Part shown: piece after piece, positions 1-5,129 of the stretch
How positions within the stretch are numbered: the stretch's first letter is position 1
How the letters are laid out: each line of letters begins with the position of its first letter
NCBI GenBank assembly: GCA_937915955.1
Contig: CALGIB010000496.1
Coordinates: 1-6,153 of the forward strand
Source: an uncultured Pseudomonadota bacterium
Lineage (GTDB): Bacteria > Myxococcota_A > UBA796 > CAJQPC01
DNA: 6,153 nt
Direction of reading: 5' to 3'
Notes under the pieces: generated by a model
The model's input: only the letters and a program-made list of their open reading frames with translations
Database searches by the model: none
What the model was told of the DNA's origin: nothing
Program-made: the position numbers and the translations under genes

Positions 1-238
1 CGAAGGCGCCGTTGGAGAAGGGCGCGTCTACGCTGATGCCCAGGACCACCGCGTTGGCGCCGTTGAGCTCGACGAGGCTGCTCTGGAAGGTGCAGAGCTC
101 CTTCTGGCAGACGCCGGTGAAGGCGGCGGGGAAGAAAGCGAGGATGACCTTCTTGCCCTGCAGATCGGACAGGGTCACGGTCTCGCGGTTGGTGTTCGGC
201 AGGGAGAAGTCGGGGGCGTTCTGGCCGATGAGGCTCAT
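1..238 (-). CDS. Peroxiredoxin (AhpC/TSA family), N-terminal part
   Basis: Thiol peroxidase that reduces hydrogen peroxide or organic peroxides with a reactive cysteine, in the cytoplasm. The 79 visible residues start MSLIGQNAPDFSLP, a typical opening of the family. They carry the peroxidatic motif PxxxTxxC (P37, T41, C44) within FFPAAFTGVCQKELCTF. A second cysteine, C49, lies five residues after C44, the spacing of the resolving cysteine in PrxQ/BCP-type enzymes, so an atypical two-cysteine mechanism is possible. The C-terminal half, including the conserved arginine, lies beyond the window edge. The ATG at 238-236 is preceded by GGAG seven bases upstream. It follows the DUF3501 gene on the same strand after 67 bases and probably belongs to the same oxidative-stress group, but that gap is long enough for its own promoter. 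Family assignment is firm; the subclass is less so. Confidence 0.93.
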   Translation of the reverse strand, partial: MSLIGQNAPDFSLPNTNRETVTLSDLQGKKVILAFFPAAFTGVCQKELCTFQSSLVELNGANAVVLGISVDAPFSNGAF

Positions 239-305
239 GGGAATACTCCAGGGTGTTGGGGCCGAGGTAGCCCCTGTGAACGGAACCGTTGCGTAGGAGC
301 GGGCT
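239..305 (-). promoter_or_regulatory. Intergenic leader of the peroxiredoxin gene with two inverted repeats
   Basis: This 67-base gap separates DUF3501 from the peroxiredoxin. It holds a GGGGC/GCCCC inverted repeat at 258-262 and 270-274 (five G-C pairs plus one G-U in minus-strand RNA, 5-base loop) and a 12-base palindrome AACGGAACCGTT at 279-290. Either could be an attenuating hairpin or a protein-binding site. I see no clear -35/-10 pair and no U-run, so neither a separate promoter nor a terminator can be claimed. Confidence 0.25.
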
Positions 306-860
306 CTATCTCGCGAGGTCGGCCTGCAGCGCCATGCGCTGCTCTTCGGTGAGCGCCACGCGACCCTGGATGTCCGGGTCCTCGAAGCTGCAGCCGAAGG
401 CCACGGGGGTCACGCCCCCCAGGTCGAACTTGAGGTACTGCACCGAGGACAAGCGGTCGTCGCCGACCTGTCGGGCGTCCCAGGTGGGCGGCACGCGGCT
501 GCCGTCGGGGAGCTCGAAGTAGAGGGTGGGCAGCAGCCCCAGCCAGGCCCGGAGCTTGGCGTCGCGGACGTCCTCGGTCAGCGCGATCAGCAAGGAAGCG
601 CCCAGCTCGCCGGGCTTGCCGAGGAGCTCGTTGTAGGTGTGCAGCTCGTGGGCGATGTCCTTCTCGCGCACGATGTGCTCGACCCGCATCATCTCCTGCA
701 CCTGATAGTAGACCGTGTCGTGGTTCTCGACCAGCAGGGTGATGGGGCCCAGCACGATGCGGCGGATCCGCTTCTGCTCGAGGATGGCCGGCCGCAGCTG
801 CGGGCGACGCTCGGTGTAGGTGACGAAGTCCAGGATCTCGGAGCGATCGACGCGAGGCAT
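306..860 (-). CDS. DUF3501 family protein
   Basis: A 184-residue protein of the DUF3501 family, whose biochemical role is not established as far as I know. Family-like features are the N-terminal RSEILDFVTYTERRP, the central EMMRVEHI followed by HELHTYNELLG and a GELGASLLIAL stretch (about residues 56-94), and the C-terminal WDARQVGDDRLSSVQYLKF (about 127-145). It has one cysteine, no signal peptide and no membrane segment, so it is probably cytoplasmic. The ATG at 860-858 is chosen over the 249-base in-frame extension upstream. It shares one base with the stop codon of the Fe-S gene (TGATG) and has a perfect AGGAGG four bases upstream at 870-865; the longer form would lie inside that gene. 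The overlap implies translational coupling and perhaps a physical partnership with the Fe-S protein. Confidence 0.88.
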   Translation of the reverse strand: MPRVDRSEILDFVTYTERRPQLRPAILEQKRIRRIVLGPITLLVENHDTVYYQVQEMMRVEHIVREKDIAHELHTYNELLGKPGELGASLLIALTEDVRDAKLRAWLGLLPTLYFELPDGSRVPPTWDARQVGDDRLSSVQYLKFDLGGVTPVAFGCSFEDPDIQGRVALTEEQRMALQADLAR

Positions 861-2203
861 CAGCCCTCCTCTTCGGTCTCGATGGGTGTGGGGAAGCCGT
901 CCGCCCGATAGGCGCGGGCCAGCACGCTCATCGGGTGCATCGGCTTGACCCCCGCGTGCTGCTGGAACTGGATCGCGGCCAGGGGACAGTCGGTGGCCCA
1001 GATCTCGGCCTCGGCGTCCTTCATGCTGTCGAAGGCCTTCTTGCCGATGCGGGCGCTGGGCTCGAAGCCGTCCACGCTCATGGCGTAGGTGCCGTCGTGG
1101 CCGCAGCACTCGATGGTGCTCCTGGGCTTCACGCCGGGGATCTTGCGCATCAGGTCCCGGCTCTTGAAGCCCACGGCCTGGGCGCGCAGGTGGCAGGGCG
1201 CGTGGTAGGCGACGCGGTCGCCGGGGGTGGACTTGAAGTCCGTGTTGAAGCGCTCCTCGTCGCGCAGGCTCCAGAGGTACTCGCCGGCGTCCATCACCGC
1301 CTCGGACAGCCTCTTGGCGCGCTCCCGGTCGGGGCCCTCGAGCAGCTCCGGGTACTCGCGCCGCATCATCATCGAGCAGGTCGGGTTGACCACGACGACC
1401 TTGGCGCCGCCATCGACGTAGGGCATCAGGATGTCCAGGTTGTTCTTCGCGCGCTCTCGGAGGGTGTCCAGGTCCCCCTTCTCCCAGCTCGGCATGCCGC
1501 AGCAGCCCAGGCCCTTGGCGCAGGCCACGTCGACCTGGTTGCGCTCGAGCACATCGAGCGTGTCCCGGCCGATCTGGGGCTCGTTGTTCTGGACGTAGCA
1601 GGTCTGGAACAGCACGGCCTCGCCGGAGTCGGCGAGCTTGCCCTCCTGCTCGGCCCAGCGCTCGAAGGTGCTGTCGGCGAAGTCGGGCAGCAGCTTGTCG
1701 CGGTGGATGCCCAGGGCCTGCTCCATGAACCAGCGGTGGGCGGTCACCTTGTTCATCACGTTGGCCAGGCCCAGGCTGGCGCGCGCCGCCTTGCCGGCCA
1801 GGTCGGGGTTGGCGACGATCTTCTGGGCCATCGTCAGGCCCTCGGCCCGAGCGCGCTGGGCGGTGTAGCGGTGGACCAGCTTGGGGAAGTCGAGCTGGAA
1901 CTCGTGCCCGTCACGCGGCGTGTAGGGGCACTCGACCTCGCAGAGCTTGCACTGGAAGCACTGGTCCATGACCCGGGCGGTCTGGGGCGCGCTGAGCCGG
2001 GTGACGTCGCCGTCGTGCTCTTCGTCGATGAACTTGAAGAGCGAGGGGAAGCTGTCGCAGTACTTGAAGCACATGCGGCAGCCGTGGCAGACCTCGAAGA
2101 TGCGCGTGATCTCCTTCTGCAGGGCCCCGGCGTCCCAGTACAGGGGCTCGCTGGGGTCGTAGCTCAGGCCGTCGGTGGGCTGGTAGCTGATGTTGGTCGC
2201 CAC
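860..2203 (-). CDS. GlpC/HdrD-like Fe-S electron-transfer protein (two 4Fe-4S motifs plus two CCG domains)
   Basis: A 447-residue soluble iron-sulfur protein related to anaerobic glycerol-3-phosphate dehydrogenase subunit C and heterodisulfide reductase subunits. The N-terminal part has two ferredoxin-type [4Fe-4S] motifs: C39, C42, C45, C49 (CHGCRMCFKYC) and C82, C85, C88, C92 (CFQCKLCEVEC). The C-terminal half has two cysteine-rich CCG domains: C202, C234-C235-G236, C276 and C337, C366-C367-G368, C406, which in HdrB-type proteins hold special Fe-S clusters. No flavin-binding or membrane segment is seen, so it is probably an electron-relay subunit rather than a complete dehydrogenase. The start is GTG (2203-2201), supported by GGAGG at 2212-2208. 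Rubrerythrin lies upstream and DUF3501 overlaps downstream. I infer that it feeds electrons to rubrerythrin or another oxidative-stress enzyme. No glpA or glpB-like gene is in the window, so a role in glycerol phosphate oxidation is not supported. Confidence 0.9.
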   Translation of the reverse strand: MATNISYQPTDGLSYDPSEPLYWDAGALQKEITRIFEVCHGCRMCFKYCDSFPSLFKFIDEEHDGDVTRLSAPQTARVMDQCFQCKLCEVECPYTPRDGHEFQLDFPKLVHRYTAQRARAEGLTMAQKIVANPDLAGKAARASLGLANVMNKVTAHRWFMEQALGIHRDKLLPDFADSTFERWAEQEGKLADSGEAVLFQTCYVQNNEPQIGRDTLDVLERNQVDVACAKGLGCCGMPSWEKGDLDTLRERAKNNLDILMPYVDGGAKVVVVNPTCSMMMRREYPELLEGPDRERAKRLSEAVMDAGEYLWSLRDEERFNTDFKSTPGDRVAYHAPCHLRAQAVGFKSRDLMRKIPGVKPRSTIECCGHDGTYAMSVDGFEPSARIGKKAFDSMKDAEAEIWATDCPLAAIQFQQHAGVKPMHPMSVLARAYRADGFPTPIETEEEG

Positions 2204-2207
2204 GGTT

Positions 2208-2212
2208 CCTCC
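2208..2212 (-). promoter_or_regulatory. Ribosome binding site fixing the GTG start of the Fe-S gene
   Basis: GGAGG on the minus strand lies four bases upstream of the GTG at 2203-2201. No in-frame ATG competes nearby, so this strong site decides the start. It sits only six bases after the 15-bp hairpin at 2219-2253, which could affect ribosome access. Confidence 0.7.
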
Positions 2213-2218
2213 AGAGCA

Positions 2219-2253
2219 GACAAGGCGCCGAGCACGGGGCCCGACGCCTTGTC
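2219..2253 (-). promoter_or_regulatory. 15-bp RNA hairpin between rubrerythrin and the Fe-S gene
   Basis: Positions 2219-2233 pair with 2239-2253 around a 5-base loop. The outer nine pairs (GACAAGGCG with CGCCTTGTC) are perfect Watson-Crick. The inner six include two positions (2228/2244 and 2231/2241) that are G-U pairs in minus-strand RNA but A-C mismatches in plus-strand RNA. The fold therefore fits the strand on which the operon is transcribed. No U-run follows, so it is not a standard intrinsic terminator. A processing or stability element, or a partial attenuator that makes rubrerythrin more abundant than the downstream genes, would fit. Confidence 0.55.
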
Positions 2254-2270
2254 CATGGTCGGGTCGAGGA

Positions 2271-2690
2271 CTAGAAGTTGTCGTCGAGCAGGCTCTGGAA
2301 GCGCCCGGCGTGGGACTTCTCAGCCTTGGCCAGGGTCTCGAACCAGTCGGCGACCTCGCCGAAGCCCTCGGTCCTCGCGGTGGCGGCCATCGACGGGTAC
2401 ATGTCGGTGTACTCGTGGGTCTCGCCCGCGACCGAGGCCCTCAGGTTGTCCTCGGTGTCGCCGATGGGCAGGCCCGTGGCCGGGTCGCCGACCTGCTTGA
2501 GGTAGTCCAGGTGACCGTGCGCGTGGCCGGTCTCACCCTCGGCGGTCTCGCGGAAGTTTCCGGCGATCTCGGGGTAGCCCTCGATGTCGGCCTTCTTGGC
2601 CATCCAGAGGTAGCGACGGTTGGCCTGGGACTCACCCGCGAAGGCGGCCTTGAGGTTGGCGTGGGTCTCGGTTCCAGCAAGCTTGGACAT
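2271..2690 (-). CDS. rbr: Rubrerythrin, short form without rubredoxin domain
   Basis: A diiron ferritin-like peroxidase that reduces hydrogen peroxide in the cytoplasm. The 139 residues cover only the four-helix bundle. The expected diiron ligands are all present at family spacing: E20 (GESQANRRY), E53 and H56 (ETGH), E90 and E93 (AGETHEY), E124 and H127 (KAEKSHAGR). Classical rubrerythrins are around 190 residues and end in a rubredoxin domain with two CxxC motifs. Here the protein ends at LLDDNF with no cysteine at all, so it needs an external electron donor. The ATG at 2690-2688 has GGGAGA four bases upstream at 2700-2695; longer in-frame extensions run into the non-coding leader and are rejected. 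It is the first gene of the minus-strand group, with a PerR-like palindrome upstream and a hairpin downstream. Confidence 0.95.
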   Translation of the reverse strand: MSKLAGTETHANLKAAFAGESQANRRYLWMAKKADIEGYPEIAGNFRETAEGETGHAHGHLDYLKQVGDPATGLPIGDTEDNLRASVAGETHEYTDMYPSMAATARTEGFGEVADWFETLAKAEKSHAGRFQSLLDDNF

Positions 2691-2704
2691 GGGGTCTCCC
2701 TGAG

Positions 2705-2728
2705 CGAGGGTGGTGTGCTCCACCCCCG
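2705..2728 (-). promoter_or_regulatory. Hairpin in the rubrerythrin 5' leader
   Basis: Positions 2705-2713 pair with 2720-2728 around a 6-base loop: eight Watson-Crick pairs plus one G-U pair (2707/2726) that exists only in minus-strand RNA. It ends four bases before the GGGAGA ribosome binding site of rubrerythrin. A 5' stabilising stem or a translation control element is possible. It belongs to the leader only if transcription starts upstream of 2728. Confidence 0.35.
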
Positions 2729-2760
2729 TACAACGGCGCTGCCGGGTGGGCAAGGGCGAC

Positions 2761-2775
2761 TTGGAATCATTCCAC
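2761..2775. promoter_or_regulatory. PerR/Fur-like 7-1-7 palindrome upstream of rubrerythrin
   Basis: TTGGAATCATTCCAC contains a perfect 6-1-6 inverted repeat, TGGAAT-C-ATTCCA, centred on 2768. From memory, PerR boxes follow a 7-1-7 pattern close to TTAGAATnATTCTAA; this site matches at 12 of the 14 defined positions, apart from the two A/G and T/C changes in the arms, and its last base also departs. It is an AT-richer patch in otherwise very GC-rich DNA, about 78 bases upstream of the rubrerythrin start and 73 bases before the PilZ start. Rubrerythrin is a classic PerR target, so a peroxide-sensing repressor is the natural candidate. It could also act on the divergent PilZ gene. Confidence 0.45.
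2766..2774 (-). promoter_or_regulatory. Candidate extended -10 of the rubrerythrin promoter
   Basis: On the minus strand TGGAATGAT reads as an extended -10 element (TGn followed by AATGAT, four of six matches to TATAAT). No good -35 is found at 16-18 bases upstream. If correct, transcription would start near 2759, the leader would contain the 2705-2728 hairpin, and the palindrome at 2761-2775 would cover the -10, as expected for repression. Confidence 0.22.
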
Positions 2776-2840
2776 GCAAGCATTGGGAAAGGACGGACCC
2801 CAGACCTCGTGGTAGTTCTCCACCGATCACCGAGGAACGC

Positions 2841-3257
2841 ATGGTCGCAGGGGAAGAGTCCAGGTTCCGCGAGCGGATCCACCTGAGAGCGCGGGTCAGC
2901 GTCGACGGCCCGGATCGCTACTTCCTCGGGCTGTCCGAGAACGTCTCGCTTGGCGGGGTGTTCATCGAGAGCTGGTGTCCGCCGCGCGTGGGCCAGGTCG
3001 TGACCCTGATCGTGGGTCCGGACGAGCGCCCCCTGCGGGTGGCGGGGGTGGTGCGCTGGCACCGCGTGGACGAGGTGGGCGAGGTGACCGGCTGCGGCGT
3101 GCAGTTCGATCGCCTGGACGAGCACCAGACGATCGTCCTGATGAACCTGCTGCGCCTGGCCCCCCAGGATCCGATGCTGGTGTCGCTGGCCGGGGACACC
3201 ACGGACGTGCTGCCGGACGATCTGGTCACCGACGCGTTGCCGGCGTTCGAGGACTGA
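2841..3257 (+). CDS. PilZ domain protein, probable c-di-GMP receptor
   Basis: A 138-residue cytoplasmic protein that is almost entirely one PilZ domain. The ligand-binding motifs are intact: an N-terminal RxxxR (R12, R16, with a second overlapping R8/R12) and NxSxxG at N34, S36, G39 (ENVSLGGVF). Beta-strand segments follow (GQVVTLIV, LRVAGVVRWHRVDE, GCGVQF) and then a helix, DEHQTIVLMNLLRL. The last 25 or so residues are acidic and look disordered. It resembles the PilZ-like paralogs numerous in myxobacteria. Such single-domain proteins pass a c-di-GMP signal to a partner in motility, exopolysaccharide or regulation; the partner here cannot be told. The ATG at 2841 has GAGGA four bases upstream. 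It is divergent from rubrerythrin and lies 20 bases before the lipoprotein gene, so the two are probably co-transcribed. Confidence 0.88.
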   Translation: MVAGEESRFRERIHLRARVSVDGPDRYFLGLSENVSLGGVFIESWCPPRVGQVVTLIVGPDERPLRVAGVVRWHRVDEVGEVTGCGVQFDRLDEHQTIVLMNLLRLAPQDPMLVSLAGDTTDVLPDDLVTDALPAFED

Positions 3258-3277
3258 GACCGGGATAGGGTGCGGGC

Positions 3278-4090
3278 ATGACGCTCCTGATCCTGCTCTC
3301 CTGTGGTCCCAAGAAGCTCCCCGACGCCGAGGCGGGGCCCAGCTCCGGTTGGCACATCGAGCGGGGCTGGTCCGGCAGCTGCTTCCTGCCTCCAGACTTC
3401 CCCGCGATCGAGGACACCGAGCTGCGGGAGAAGATGGTGGCGGACACGGTCCGCGCCATGGTCCTGCAGTGGGAGGGCAGCCGGCAGGACGGCGTCAACT
3501 TCGACGGCGACATGAGCGACCAGGTGGGGCTGCTGCTGGACAAGGTGCCGGAGCGCGTGCCCCAGGTGGCCGCCGACAACTACGAGCTCTGCGTCGAGGT
3601 GATGCGAGACGACGTGACGACCTCGCGCTGGGGGCGCTGGGTCCAGGACCTGCACGCGGAGCTCGAGGAGGACGACTGCCCGAACCCGCTGGACGACACC
3701 TTCCACACGCTCGAGGTGAACCGTGGCTGGCAGCTCGAGGTCGAGCTGTGCGCGGGTCAGGCCTACCGGATCAAGGCGGCCACGACCGAGCTGTTCCAGC
3801 TGTCCAAGAGCGGGGACTGGATCGGGGTCGAGGGCGAGCCGGAGCTGCTGCCGCCGGAGGGGGCCTACTGCCGCGAGGTGGCCGGCTGTGCCTGGGGCCA
3901 GCTGGTGGGGCGCTTCGAGGGCGAGGACGGAGAGGTGGAGCTGTTCCCGATCGGCGGCGAATACGAAGGGACGGCCACGCAGGCTGGGATGCTGAGCCTG
4001 GCGATCAACGACGACGACCACAGCGACAACGCCTGGCGGATCGTCGAGGGCGTCCAGGACGGCGTGACCCTGGAGGTCCGGCCCCGGTAG
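3278..4090 (+). CDS. Putative lipoprotein with C-terminal LecA/PA-IL-like domain
   Basis: A 270-residue acidic protein that begins MTLLILLSCGPKK. LLSC fits a lipobox with C9 as the lipidated residue, but the signal is unusually short and has no positive n-region. A TAG at 3266 rules out a longer in-frame start. Residues 25-145 are unrecognised; they are mostly helical with C35, C105 and C134. Residues 150-268 resemble the beta-sandwich of the Pseudomonas galactose lectin LecA (PA-IL): WQLEVELCAGQAYRIKAA at the front, a cysteine pair C198/C204 like the CxxxxC of LecA, and LSLAINDDDHSDNAW at 239-253, in the place of the LecA calcium loop. N244, D245, D247, D250 and N251 are candidate calcium ligands. 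Sugar binding is possible but unproven. It may be co-transcribed with the PilZ gene. Only weak ribosome binding (AGGG) is seen. Confidence 0.7.
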   Translation: MTLLILLSCGPKKLPDAEAGPSSGWHIERGWSGSCFLPPDFPAIEDTELREKMVADTVRAMVLQWEGSRQDGVNFDGDMSDQVGLLLDKVPERVPQVAADNYELCVEVMRDDVTTSRWGRWVQDLHAELEEDDCPNPLDDTFHTLEVNRGWQLEVELCAGQAYRIKAATTELFQLSKSGDWIGVEGEPELLPPEGAYCREVAGCAWGQLVGRFEGEDGEVELFPIGGEYEGTATQAGMLSLAINDDDHSDNAWRIVEGVQDGVTLEVRPR

Positions 4091-4127
4091 TCCGGCGCGG
4101 TCGGGCCGCTCAGCGACCCAGAAGGCG

Positions 4128-5129
4128 TCAGTAGATCTGCAGCACCAGCACCGTGGCGACCAGCGCCGTGCTGACGGTGCCCAGGGTGCCGGCGATGAAG
4201 GCCCGCTTCGCGGCCTCCTTCTGCGCGGTCTCCTGGTAGGCCTGCACGAAGCCCTGCTGGTACATCGCGTCCTCGCTCTGCCAGTCGCCCGGCGGCACCT
4301 CGGGCTTCTTGAGCGCGAAGATCATGGTCGTCGCCGTGCAGCCGACCGGACCCGCGCAGCAGCCGCCCACGAAGCCCAGGTTCTGGGCCATGCGGACGTC
4401 CTTGGTCTTGCGACCCAGGGCCCCGCCCTGTGTGCGCCCCTTGTAGTAGAGGTCGGCGTTGACCGGACCCTTGGTCGAGGGCTGCTCGACCGCGGGCAGG
4501 TCCTCGGTCCCGCTGACGCCCAGCGAGGCCACCGCGGGCTCGTCCCAGTCTTCCTGGGAGGCCGGCTCGGGGGCCGCGTCCTGGATCGGCTCGACCGGCT
4601 CCAGCGCCTGCTCGAGCTCGCTGGCGCTCACGATCAGCGCGTCGGTCTCGGGCAGCTCCAGGGTCTCCTGGGGCAGCTCGACCCGGGCCTCCTGCTGCGG
4701 CGTCGAGGCAAGGTCGAGCTGCTCGGAGGCGGGGCTGACCTCGGGGGCCTCGGAGCTGGACTCCTGGGGGGCCTCGATGCCGAGCACGTCGTCGATCGCC
4801 GACTCGATGTCGAAGTCGTCCGCCGGCTGCTCCAGCGCCGCCTCGCCGAAGTCGTCCTCGGGCTCCTCGACGGCCGGGGCCTGCTCGATCGGCGCGGGCG
4901 CGGGGAGGCCGGGCCCCAGGTCGATCACGCGGTCCACCTGGTCCCTGGGGAGCTGGGCCAGGCTGCCATCGAGGAGTCGGACCACGAGCCGCTCGTCCTG
5001 AACCTCGACCAGCGAGCAGTCGATCTGCCGGCCCGCCTCGTCGATGAGCAGGACCCTGCGGTCCAGCTCGGCTTGAAGGTCCTTGTCCGGCAGCGCCCAG
5101 GCCAGATTGGCCAGCAGCAGCCAGCTCAC
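4128..5129 (-). CDS. Envelope protein: signal peptide, small beta-barrel, acidic Pro-rich linker, C-terminal membrane hairpin
   Basis: A 333-residue protein of unknown function. Residues 1-12 look like a short signal peptide with a possible cut after AWA. Residues 24-70 form a small beta-rich module (RRVLLIDEAGRQIDCSL, then RLVVRLLDGSLAQLP), reminiscent of Sm-like barrels. Residues 73-220 are low-complexity, rich in E, P, A, S and Q, with two DDF motifs (EPEDDF, QPADDF). The C-terminal part has DLYYKG (226-231), a Gly/Cys-rich membrane segment around 250-273 (FVGGCCAGPVGC), a conserved-looking YQQGFVQAYQ, and a last hydrophobic segment at 310-332. This Y-G ... G-rich ... GY arrangement recurs in uncharacterised Bacteroidota and Myxococcota membrane proteins, in my recollection. 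The start is GTG, overlapping the FHA gene stop as GTGA, which suggests coupled translation. Confidence 0.75.
   Translation of the reverse strand: MSWLLLANLAWALPDKDLQAELDRRVLLIDEAGRQIDCSLVEVQDERLVVRLLDGSLAQLPRDQVDRVIDLGPGLPAPAPIEQAPAVEEPEDDFGEAALEQPADDFDIESAIDDVLGIEAPQESSSEAPEVSPASEQLDLASTPQQEARVELPQETLELPETDALIVSASELEQALEPVEPIQDAAPEPASQEDWDEPAVASLGVSGTEDLPAVEQPSTKGPVNADLYYKGRTQGGALGRKTKDVRMAQNLGFVGGCCAGPVGCTATTMIFALKKPEVPPGDWQSEDAMYQQGFVQAYQETAQKEAAKRAFIAGTLGTVSTALVATVLVLQIY

Noticed and set aside
861..1109. Upstream in-frame extension of the DUF3501 gene
   Set aside because: The extension is Arg/His-rich shadow sequence inside the Fe-S gene, while the ATG at 860 has a perfect AGGAGG and a family-like N-terminus.
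935..2500. Long plus-strand open frame of 521 codons
   Set aside because: It lies antisense to the Fe-S and rubrerythrin genes, whose motifs are unmistakable. Its product is low-complexity Ala/Gly/Val/Leu-rich, as expected for the antisense of GC-rich codons.
2761..2789. Plus-strand promoter for PilZ (TTGGAA, 17 bases, TGGGAA)
   Set aside because: The -10 match is too weak, and the TTGGAA is part of the palindrome better explained as an operator.
2190..2840. Upstream in-frame extension of the PilZ gene
   Set aside because: It would run through the rubrerythrin gene on the other strand and through its promoter region. The ATG at 2841 has a ribosome binding site and matches the family N-terminus.
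2918..4021. Minus-strand open frame of 367 codons opposite the PilZ and lipoprotein genes
   Set aside because: Composition is typical of antisense shadow sequence, it has no recognisable motif, and it covers the well-supported PilZ domain.
4099..4118. Possible terminator in the convergent gap (GGTCG/CGACC)
   Set aside because: The stem is only five base pairs with a 10-base loop and no T-run on either strand.
3349..4134. Plus-strand frame of 261 codons rich in Arg, Gly and Ala
   Set aside because: It is a frame-shifted shadow of the lipoprotein gene; the Arg/Gly/Ala bias is an out-of-frame effect of high GC.
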